NCBI GenBank assembly: GCA_027186245.1
Contig: CP114488.1
Span: forward strand, 1,686,501-1,750,500
Length of the DNA: 64,000 nucleotides
Source: Coriaria nepalensis
Lineage: Eukaryota; Streptophyta; Magnoliopsida; Cucurbitales; Coriariaceae
Reading direction: 5' to 3'
In this document: in pieces, positions 1 through 9,900 of the stretch
Numbering within the stretch: the stretch's first letter is position 1
How the letters are laid out: every line of letters begins with the position of its first letter
Made by a program: the position numbers and the translations under genes
Notes under the pieces: generated by a model
Told to the model about the DNA's origin: nothing
What the model saw: only the letters and a program-made list of their open reading frames with translations
The model's database searches: none

Positions 1-10
1 AAGAAGATCC

Positions 11-46
11 AATTCTAATTCTAATTCTAATTCCAATTCTAATTCC
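11..46. repeat. AATTCT hexanucleotide microsatellite
   Basis: Six head-to-tail copies of the hexamer AATTCT, two of them ending in C. It lies just beyond the 3' end of the TNP-type gene, in its 3' UTR or flank. No coding role is visible. Confidence 0.8.
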
Positions 47-175
47 TCAAGAACAGAAAACGGTGTACAGTAGTAGTTTATTATTTCTCAATTCCCCTGT
101 ATAGAAATCTACCAAGTTACCCAAAAAAATGAAAGAGAAAAATCCTTACAAGAGAAAAAAAGAATGTACCAAAAT

Positions 176-3112
176 CTATGGTGAAGTATTATTATGAACT
201 TGAGCATTAGCAAGAAGCCTAGTAAGTTTGCTTAGAGTCTCCCTAGCAGAAATAGTATCAGGATGCTCATCCCCACAAATAGAAGTCCTAATGAAAACAG
301 CCTTTCTAATCAAATCATCTCCTATATCAAACTGACCGCCTCTTAACATAAGCTTTGCCCGGGTTTCCAACACATTTGCCCGACAAAGCGCAAGCTCTTG
401 CCACAAGTAAGGATTCAGTTGGGCACTTGTCTGAACCGGGCGCCAGCAAAGCGATTTGTCCAGCCACTTTTCAACTGGTGTAACGAACTCTTGATCCACA
501 GCCTCCAATTGGTCTGTGCATAACCTTAGAAGGTCTAGAGAAGCACTACATCTTGAATAAGAAAGAAATATCCTTATTGCAAAAGGCAAGATCACTTCCT
601 TGATAAGACATAATAATTCCAAGACCTTTAGTTTGACCACGACCGGGTCTTTCCCCAACCCGAACAGGAGGAAACAAGCCGCCCATAAGTGGTCCGGGTG
701 TTGAGTTATGGACCCATGGCTCATGATGGCTTGAACAGTGGCTTGAGCAGCTCCACAGTTGGCTCCTCTTTTTCGAGCATATAGCTTGACAAGCTCATTA
801 AATTGGATGTACCCTTGTTTTGAGCTCGGCTTGGCAATATTGAACCTTATCAACATGGAAGTAGCTTCTACCTCAGATTTTTTAGAAAACGATGACTTTA
901 ACCCACAAGAGAAGGAGTTCAACAACTTTCTCCATAACCTTGTGCGTTGATGCTTTTCGGGTATTTTGTATGCGGCTAAGCTTAGTAGTGAAACTGGAAT
1001 CGGGCCCGGCCCAAACCAACCGCTTGATTGGACCATTTGGGCTGCTAAGCTCCTCGGGCCTTCTGCATGATCAAATATCGAAAAACACACTTCGAATAAT
1101 TGTAGTAAAAATGTATTCCATCTCAATGACTGAGATTCCCTACCACTCCAAGTCATGTCTTTCAACGGCATTCTATTGGTTGTGTCCAAAAGTCGACTTG
1201 GACTTATCGGAAGCTCTGATAAGATCGAACCCACTATGGCAAGGCCCAAAGTCAGCCTTCCCACCTTCTCTTCAATACTCCTCAAAGCATCAATTTCATT
1301 AATCGAATAATCCTTGACATTTCCTTGCATTAATGACATTGCTTCGATTCCAGACAAATAAGAAAGCTTTAAAGGCTCCAAATTCATAACACGGGGAAGA
1401 CGGGTGGATATTATAATATGAGTTTCTCCGCCAAAACGAGGTAGAAGGTCCATTATTACCTTGTGGTCCCACCAATCCTTTTCACTCTCCAGGTTATCAA
1501 TAATTACCAAAAAAGGCATGTTTCTCATCAACTCTTTCCGGATTTTCAAAATGGCTGCTTCTTCTTGTTCCTCAAAACTCTTTATCCGGGTTTTGTCCGT
1601 ACAAGTCTCCACCCCTACATCAACTTCTAGAAACGTCCATAGATTAAGATAATTTTGTCGAATATACCTACTTTCTCCTCCTACCCATAAAACCATCTTA
1701 TATCTTTGATGATATCTATAAGCAAATTCCAGAAGCAGCTCTGTTTTTCCAATACCTGATTCGCCTGATACACAAGCAATCCCTTTGCCGTACAAAATCT
1801 TAGTTGACCTTTTTCTCCTTCCATACCTTGAACCACTTTTCGGCCTAATTTGGTTTACTTGTACTACTGCCATTTTTGAAAAATCATTGCTTTGCATTTC
1901 TATCTCTTTTTCAGACTCTTTCCAAACAACCGGTTCTTTCCCTTTCCTTCTACAACAACTCTCGAATGGCTCCATAGAACTGCTCTTACTCCACCCAAGC
2001 GATACATTCTTCCTTCTCGGCCTAGCTTTTAGCTCCAAATAATCTCGTTCAGAATCACCCATTATGTTCCCGAAAAGTATAAATTCAAGCTCGGAAATTT
2101 CCTTTTTTCGGCCAATAAAATTTTCATTTCTATGAAAAGGGAACTCCTCTTTCTCCACCTTCTCTCTCAATTTGGTTAACCGCTCCACGACGCTTCTCCT
2201 TCCTAGCTTCATGGCTAATAAGGTCACAGCCCGAAAAATGCACTCCCTCCAATTCTCATCTTGGGCTTCTAACTTCCACTCATCAACCCGAGAAAGCCCA
2301 TGGACCGCCTCCTTCCACTCCTTCTCCAACCCACCATACAAAACCCAAAGCTCGCCCCCATTTTTTTCCCAAAGGTCTCCCCTTTTCTCTATGATATCTC
2401 TTGCAAGGCAATCCCCTGAACCCAGACCGAAAAATATCGGGACTAAGTTTTTCTTTCCCGAGAAAAACCTCAACTCCTCTATGGTATATGGGTTCTTAAA
2501 AGACTTCTTTGTTAATATGACAACTCCAAATGAAGAAACATCCATAGCCCTTTCTACAAGCCGATGTTTTCTCGAGCTTCCACATCTAGCTTGGTCTGAT
2601 ACAAAGCAACTCATACCTTGAACCTCAAGCTCGGCTTGAAGCCAATTAGCAAATCTAAGCAAGGAAGGCTTGGATCCATGGAACCCAATAAACACATCAC
2701 AGCTTCTCGGTCTATTAGAAGAACGCAAATCCGGGCCCAGTTTGTACGAAATTCTAGTCTCGTGCTTTCTCAGGATTTCTGTGGGGCCTGAGTAAACATT
2801 TCCCTGGGCGAAGGTGTAACTACAAGGAGTGCTGTTAGAGATTCCGGTTGATGTAGAAATTTGATCAAACTTTTGAAAATCACAGGAACTGATATAAGGT
2901 GCCGGGTTTGGTGAAGATGTGGGGCCAGGGATTGGATCGGCGTAAGGGATGTTTTCTAGCCTTGATGAATCAGAACGGAGACATGTGGATGTCCTTGGAG
3001 AGAAGAATGGAGACTGATTGGCTGAATAGAAAGCTGAAGATGAAGATGACAGATTCCTTATAGTTGTGGCTCGTAAGGATCCAGATCTCAAACTTTCTTC
3101 TCCCATATCCAT
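176..3112 (-). CDS. TIR-NB-ARC-like-TPR protein (TNP / XTNX class, At4g23440/At5g56220-like)
   Basis: A single uninterrupted exon of 978 codons. A Ser/Pro-rich N-terminus (about 1-130) precedes a TIR domain (about 135-300) that begins DVFIGFHGSK and keeps a glutamate pair (YTIEEL, about 210-214) where plant TIR NADases have their catalytic Glu. A nucleotide-binding module follows: P-loop GESGIGKT (about 450-457), kinase-2-like FLVIIDNLE and an RNBS-B-like HIIISTR. The C-terminus has no LRRs. It is helical and ends in a TPR-like stretch (LMLRGGQFDIGDDLIRKA, then GDEHPDT). This architecture is that of the small, conserved TNP/XTNX family rather than of typical TIR-NBS-LRR receptors. The family's role is poorly defined and probably lies in basal defence or cell-death signalling; activity here is inference. 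The mRNA probably has a 5' leader intron, because an acceptor-like CAG lies about 75 nt upstream of the ATG, and the leader carries a tiny upstream ORF. Confidence 0.88.
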   Translation of the reverse strand: MDMGEESLRSGSLRATTIRNLSSSSSAFYSANQSPFFSPRTSTCLRSDSSRLENIPYADPIPGPTSSPNPAPYISSCDFQKFDQISTSTGISNSTPCSYTFAQGNVYSGPTEILRKHETRISYKLGPDLRSSNRPRSCDVFIGFHGSKPSLLRFANWLQAELEVQGMSCFVSDQARCGSSRKHRLVERAMDVSSFGVVILTKKSFKNPYTIEELRFFSGKKNLVPIFFGLGSGDCLARDIIEKRGDLWEKNGGELWVLYGGLEKEWKEAVHGLSRVDEWKLEAQDENWRECIFRAVTLLAMKLGRRSVVERLTKLREKVEKEEFPFHRNENFIGRKKEISELEFILFGNIMGDSERDYLELKARPRRKNVSLGWSKSSSMEPFESCCRRKGKEPVVWKESEKEIEMQSNDFSKMAVVQVNQIRPKSGSRYGRRKRSTKILYGKGIACVSGESGIGKTELLLEFAYRYHQRYKMVLWVGGESRYIRQNYLNLWTFLEVDVGVETCTDKTRIKSFEEQEEAAILKIRKELMRNMPFLVIIDNLESEKDWWDHKVIMDLLPRFGGETHIIISTRLPRVMNLEPLKLSYLSGIEAMSLMQGNVKDYSINEIDALRSIEEKVGRLTLGLAIVGSILSELPISPSRLLDTTNRMPLKDMTWSGRESQSLRWNTFLLQLFEVCFSIFDHAEGPRSLAAQMVQSSGWFGPGPIPVSLLSLAAYKIPEKHQRTRLWRKLLNSFSCGLKSSFSKKSEVEATSMLIRFNIAKPSSKQGYIQFNELVKLYARKRGANCGAAQATVQAIMSHGSITQHPDHLWAACFLLFGLGKDPVVVKLKVLELLCLIKEVILPFAIRIFLSYSRCSASLDLLRLCTDQLEAVDQEFVTPVEKWLDKSLCWRPVQTSAQLNPYLWQELALCRANVLETRAKLMLRGGQFDIGDDLIRKAVFIRTSICGDEHPDTISARETLSKLTRLLANAQVHNNTSP

Positions 3113-4600
3113 GTTTTGAATTTTCAGTCAGGCCAGGATACAATGTCAAATCCCATGCATAAGGTGGTTACCTGTTTCCATTCTGAAAATAGGGAAGAGA
3201 AAAATGAATTCAGACATCATAAATTTGAAGATTGATGAAAAAGTGTGTAATAATGTTTGTTATGACTGGAAATGATGACATAAAGTACAAGCAAATAACA
3301 GATAGCTGAAAAAAGTAATGAATTAACTCTAACTTCTTTCCGAAACCGAAAAGAGCAGGAAATATCCCTTTTTCGAGATAAAACAAGGTTGTAGTAGATA
3401 ATCAGTAACAATGACAAAACATTGCAAAGCTAATAATTACATTACATGACTTAATTAAGTGATATTAATTCAGCTTCTTAGAACTGAATGGGGTAATCCT
3501 TTTAGCTCTTTTCAGTACCAAAAACAGTGGAAAAGATCCTGGTTTTTTCGGATAAAAACACTGTTTCAAGGTAGTTATTACACTAGGCAGCATGAAGACG
3601 AACACAAAAAAAAAAAAAACCAATTGCACCCAAAAAAAGACCAACAAAAAATACTCTCCTTGTGAAAAGACCTAATTTTCAAACATGCTCCAAAAAACTC
3701 CAGTTCGGGCCCACAAAACTCGATTTGATTACAAAATGGTGATCCAAACACAAAATCCACTCTACCCGAAAATTTCCCTAGTTTGAACGAAAAATAAAAA
3801 AGCCCTTCAGCAGTTTAGATCCAGTTCATCTTTTTTTTTTTTTTTTGTCAGAATCAAAATGAGAGAAATCTCATTTTTCAACTGATTGAAAACAATAATA
3901 ATAATAACTCTAAACTTCAAATTTTCAGATCTGAACACTTACCAGTCTGCAAATCTGGAAAAGGGGCAGCATATTTTGAGATTCAATGTTATACCTCCAA
4001 GAAAAATGAACCCAGTTCTTCCAAATCAATGAAAAACTACCAATTTCCTTCTCTCTCTAAAGCCATTATGATGGAGTTAAACCAGCCTGAAAAATCATCA
4101 GAAACCAATAATAGTTTTACATTAACTGTCTTAAGCCCCAAATGTTATTTTATATGATTACTCAATGAGAGAGAGAGAGAGTGAAGTTGACAATGAGTGA
4201 GAAAGAGAGAAGAGGAGAGAGACTGGATTTTTTGGATGTGAAATTGAAGTGAGGGACATGGAAAAGGAATAACAACTTTATTTTTTTCCCCCCCATTTTC
4301 AGATAGATTTGAGTGAGACCCCATTTGAGAAAAGGATAGAGAGAAAGTTAAAAGATTTAGGCCAACCCAAAAAAAAAAAAAAAAATTACTACCTTTTTTT
4401 TTCTTTCTTTCTGTCCAGCTTTTGCTTGCTTCTAGCTCGATTCTCTTGCTCTCTCTAAAAAAAATCAACCGAAGCTGTTTCTCTCTCTAGAAGAAGTTAA
4501 AAGTCATACAGTATTCAGTATTGTCTGAAAGAGATTGACAAAACTTTCTTGGTCTCAAAATGAAGGAGCAGCGTTTGGAGAGAGAAAGAGCGGAGCGAGA
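3113..4600 (-). promoter_or_regulatory. 5' leader, probable leader intron and promoter region of the TNP gene
   Basis: No protein-coding ORF is supported here. On the minus strand an acceptor-like GGAAACAG|GT lies about 75 nt upstream of the ATG. The leader exon then contains a five-codon upstream ORF (ATG CAT GGG ATT TGA). CT/GA-rich tracts at about 4160-4220 and 4440-4600 look like a plant 5' UTR or core promoter. Exact transcription start and leader splice sites cannot be fixed without RNA data. Confidence 0.4.
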
Positions 4601-6529
4601 CGGAAGAGAACGTTTTAGGGAAAAGGTGGGACCCTAAGAACGGATCTGACGAGGTATGGTTCGATGGGTCCAGATAAAGATTAGAGAAAAAATAAATGTA
4701 TATATAATAAAAAAAATAAAAAAAAATAAAAAAGCCTTTTTTATTGCAGTGAAAAACTCAGAAAATCCGCTGTGTAATAAAAACACACACCCTGTCTCTC
4801 TCTCAAACTCTCAAGTAACAGCTGCTGAGACTAAGACCCTACGATTTTTATAGGATTATTCAAGTGGTTGGATTTTGTTCTCAAAGAAGTCGTACTCGTG
4901 TTCTGTTTTGTTCTTCTGGGTCTTTCTTTTTTTCTTTTTATCCTTTTTTCACCCATAAAATCTTTCTTTTTTTAACTTTTAGGTCCTAAGACAACCATAT
5001 ATTGTACCCAATTTTAAGATTTTTTTTTTCTTTACGTAAAATACAGATAATTATATATATATATATATATTTGTTTTTTAAGTATTTAAAGTAGAATACT
5101 CGTAAAAATATATATTTAAATATCTATAAAATTTGAACATTATAAATTATGACTTAAATATACTAATTTATATACTTCTGAAAAAAAAAAAAAAAAAAAC
5201 ATGTTTTGCCAACCCTTTGTTGTATAAAGTGTGATAGGTCATTAGCTCTATATCTCTAAATCATTAGTGATCCAATGAATAAGATATTACAAACCATCAC
5301 ACTATCTAACAAAGGACTTAGAAGTTGACTTAAAAATCATATTTTGGATTTTGGGTTCTCTCTCAACATCAGTCCAAAAACTCTCTTCTGGTACTAGTTG
5401 CGACCACATGCTTCCATGTGATGAACCCTAACCAAAAACAAAAACCACAACAAAAACCAATGGTTAGGATGTATTCATGCTCATAATTTATCCATGTAAT
5501 CAATGGCTTGGATTTCATAACGTGGCATTGGAAGAGAGAAGACAGAGAAGGAAGTTTAAAGAGTTTGAAATGAAGTTGAATTCATAATTAACCCCACCAA
5601 CCCTAGAACTTGCTGGACAACAACTGGTCCTAGGTATTTTCAGCAAAAAAAAAAAAAAAAAAAATTCTTCTCAATTTTGGTAGAAAGCAACTTAAGGACA
5701 AACATTATCAATATATATAATATGTATATAAAAAATTTACCATTATAAGCTGATTTAATTGTATTGAAAGAAACATAGAAGCACTAATCTTTGAATAGGA
5801 GTATTAAGGAGTGTAATTAATTTCGAGTCTCGATTTCTAGGTTTTTTCCAAATTTCCCGACTCAATGGATTTGGAATTCTCGTGTGTAAGGCGGAATTCC
5901 ATGGCGTCATAGACGTTAGAGGACAAGAAGCCTGAAGAGGAAGAAGTGCTCCTGTGTAGGAGAAAAACGAGGTGAAAGAAGATAATGTGGAAGAAGAAGG
6001 ACGAGAGGAGGAGGTAAAAGAGGAAGGCGATCTGAAGAGGAGTAGAGGAAGAGTGTTAATTTGCTAGCTACGAATTTGAAGGATCGAAGCAGCTTTTCTT
6101 CCAGGTCAAAGCTAGCATTTTCCCCATTTTTTCTCCTTGATGCTCCTTGGCCCTCTTGTTCTTCTTCCACCCTTTATTTACTCTCTCATCTCCTCCATAT
6201 TTCAAATATCTCTCTCTCTCTCTTAGTCAGTGAGAATAGTGAAGTTGGAAACAAAGAGAGGGGGAGATGAGTTTTAGTCGGGATCTGCTTGCCCTAAAAA
6301 CATGAACAGTGAAATGGAATTTTGCTATAGTGATGATAAAAAAATGTTTTCATAAATATGACCAGAGAATTGCCAAACCGGGTTGACAAGTTTCGTAAAT
6401 ATGTTTTTAATTTTATAAACACAAAAATATTTTTAAATATTCTTAATAACTTTAGCAAGAAAACCATTTCTTCACTTAAAAGCCCAATCCTGTAATTGCA
6501 TAGCCCAGAATGATGAGAATTTGGACCCC

Positions 6530-6578
<49 letters not shown>

Positions 6579-6640
6579 TATATATATAATGTTATTGATG
6601 AATTAAAAAAAAAAAATCCCTCCATTTTATCCGCATTTGA
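4600..6640. other. Intergenic, AT-rich, no gene seen
   Basis: This stretch separates two divergently transcribed genes. It holds poly(A/T) runs, (TA)n tracts near 5053-5071 and 6546-6590, and purine-rich DNA around 5920-6040 that creates Arg/Glu- and Ser-rich spurious ORFs. None of these ORFs resembles a known protein or has credible splice structure. Confidence 0.6.
6546..6590. repeat. (AT)n microsatellite
   Basis: Nearly uninterrupted AT dinucleotide repeat about 45 nt long, about 200 nt upstream of the TATA box of the aminopeptidase gene. Confidence 0.9.
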
Positions 6641-6779
6641 TCGTCACTGAAGGTGATTTCTCAAGATTCAAGCTTCCCTGCATATATTGATCTACATTGT
6701 GCACAAACTAGGGCTGGGGTTTTATTTTATTATTCTGAATTTTCTTGTCCAGATTTTTAAATTATCCATACGTCCTCTC

Positions 6780-6787
6780 TATATAAG
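6780..6787 (+). promoter_or_regulatory. TATA box of the M1 aminopeptidase gene
   Basis: TATATAAG in the context CTCTATATAAGAGC, 183 nt upstream of the initiator ATG at 6970. Spacing predicts transcription start near 6810-6820. Confidence 0.55.
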
Positions 6788-6969
6788 AGCTGAGCTGAGC
6801 CGTGAACTCTGTTCTCTTATCTCCGATGTTGCATTTCTAGGGTTTTTGAATCATTTCCTGGATTTATTAGGGTTTTAGGCCATCTGCTAAATCCAACCAC
6901 GTTCATGCGTTTGTTTGTTGTTGTACTAGTTTATTTTTAGTAGGGTTATTCAGGATTATTGAATTGAAA

Positions 6970-9900
6970 ATGGCTCGATTGGTTATTCCTTGCAAGAGTG
7001 CTGGATTTGCAAGAACAAGTCTTTTCGGTTTCATCTCCTCTGCTCCTGTGATTATCGATATCCCTATGCCGATAAGATTTTTATATATGTGTGTGTTTGC
7101 ATTTTCCTTGCAAATTATTGTAAAGCTTCTTTTCATATGAAAATCAATTGCATTGGTATATGTATATATTTTTCTTTTAACTTAGAAATTCTGTGTATTA
7201 TTACTTTCAACTTTTGTTACTAGCTGTCTCTGTAGCTCTCTCTGTTATGGGCCTGCTCACAAGCACTGACCTTTCCAAAATCATGTACTTCATTAATTCA
7301 TTTGTATTTATTTGAAAAACCCAAATACTTAGATACTTGTTATGGGTATGTTCTTTATGTAGGTTCGAGCTAAATACCCTAGCAGGTCAATCGAGAGTTT
7401 AGTGAAAAGTAGTAATAGATACAGCTGTTTGCTTACTTCACAGGTCTGCTCATCTTTTTATCAGTGTTACCTACCTATACTTTCTGGATCTTGTTACTGC
7501 AACTTCTGTTACTTGCCCCTTCATTTTGCCCCCCTTCCACCCCAATGTGTTTCAAACTAGGAAATATATGTTGGATGCATCTAAGTTCACTTCATCACAT
7601 TTTTTTTTTTTTTTTTTTTCAGTTCACGTTGAGAAGCAATTCCTGCCTTTATCCATCATTATTTGTAAGTTGTTTTGACCTGATTTGTTTGCTGTTTCTA
7701 TCCTGTGTCTGAAACAGACATGAAAGAAACATTGAATAAGTGGTATAGTATTGTCAATTATTTAGTGTTATGTCATTGCTTCTCAAACCTGATATCAGAG
7801 GGCCCAACAATCTGGTGGAAGGCTGATCTGTTCAGTTGCTACTGTACCAATACAAGTTGAAGAATCGAATATGGACGCACCGAAAGAAATATTTTTGAAG
7901 GACTACAAGAAGCCTGATTACTACTTTGACACAGTACACACAATTACTTCAGTCTTATGTCTTTCAAGTATGGGATGTTCTTTTTGTTCTCGGGCACTTA
8001 TAGAACTACTATTGCAGCTTGATTTGAAATTTGAGCTGGGCGAGGAGAAAACAATTGTCAGCTCAAGAATATCCGTCCAAAGAGAAGGTAGAGGACATAT
8101 TATTCTATACCTTAGTAATTTTTTAGAACTATTGATTATTTTTTGCCTTTAAGGCAATCTACTGCACCTTAAACGTCCATCCCATGCTATTTGTCATCTC
8201 ACATTCTCTATGACAATAAGTCCAGCCTTTGCTTTGATCCTTGCGAATATCCTGACTTGAGTATGTTTTTTAAGGAATTCTAAAAGTCACTTCTCCTGCT
8301 TAAGAATTTAGTTTTTCTTCTGGGACAGGTTCTCCTGCTCCACTGGTTTTGGATGGAGTAGATCTCAAGTTGATTTCAGTTAAGGTCAACTCTAATGAAC
8401 TCAAGGTATGTAGTGCTACCTTTCTTACATCTGTTGTTTCCCGACTGCTGACAGCAGATCAACATCTGGAATAATTTCTTATCTAGAATGTTCTCTATTA
8501 GCCGCCTTATTGAAAAACTACCAATATCATAATTCTAAAAAAGCTCTCTATTTTCTGTAATTTTAGGAGGAAGATTATCGAGTGGATGCACGCCATCTTA
8601 CAATTTTATCACCCCCAACTGGTAGTTTTGTGTTGGAAATTGTTACTGAGATATGCCCTCAAAAGAACACATCCTTGGAGGTACACATCTTTTTTCATAC
8701 TCAATATGTATTCGAATCGTGTTCTGCTTATTTTAGGCCTTCCTAGTTGAAATGGATTTTGACATTCACTGCAGGGACTATACAAGTCATCTGGTAATTT
8801 CTGCACACAATGTGAGGCTGAGGGATTCCGTAAAATTACATATTATCAGGTCAAAGCAGCTATATCTTTCATTATGAATCAAATGTGATTCAGTATGAAT
8901 CAAAATGTGAATCAGTAATTTGACATTATTTTCGGTGTGTGAGAGCAGGACCGTCCTGATATAATGGCCAAATACACTTGCCGAATAGAAGCTGACAAGT
9001 CGTTATACCCAGTCCTCTTGTCTAATGGAAACCTTCTCGAGGAGGGTGATATGGAGGTGAAATTTCATTTGATAAGATCCTCTATGAAGGCTTTTGTTAT
9101 TATCTCTTTTGAAGTAGTAGTTTGATCCACATGTATTCTCAACTTCAGGGTGGGAAACATTATGCCCTTTGGGTAGATCCATTCAAGAAACCATGCTACT
9201 TGTTTGCTTTAGTAGCAGGAGAGTTGGCGAGTAGAGATGATGAGTTTATAACCCGCTCTGGTAGAAAGGTATCTCTAAGGATCTGGACACCTGCTGAAGA
9301 CCTACCCAAAACAGCCCATGCCATGTATTCACTGAAGGCAGCAATGAAATGGGATGAGGATGTTAGTATCTTAATGCATGGTCATATCTTTTGGTGCTCT
9401 TGCACATACGCACAGAGATATATTAACTGTATTAATCTATTCCTATCTCTGTGAAAAAAAATAGGTTTTTGGTCTAGAGTATGATCTGGATCTTTTCAAT
9501 ATTGTAGCTGTTCCGGATTTCAACATGTAAGTGCCATTTTTCTTTTATAAAATTTGTTGTCCCATTGTTATTCTTGTTTGTCATGCATTTTGTTATTTCC
9601 AGGATAGAATCATCTTATTATTCATCATTATTACTACCGTCATCGTCATCATCATTATTATTTTCTCATGTTATGATCACTGATATCAGTCATTTCTTGA
9701 TTCTTAATTAGGGGAGCTATGGAAAACAAGAGTTTGAATGTATATCTCCTGAACTTTAGGCAATCGCTAATATTTTTGTGTTTTTATTATAAATTTGCAC
9801 TTATGCATGTTGCTTCTTTGTAGATTTTCAATTCAAAACTTGTGTTGGCATCTCCAGAAACAGCTTCAGATGGGGATTATGCTGCAATATTAGGAGTTAT

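Noticed and set aside
5916..6270. Overlapping ORFs on both strands in purine-rich DNA
   Set aside because: Low-complexity Glu/Arg or Ser/Leu translations caused by GA/CT-rich sequence; no homologous domain or splicing pattern.
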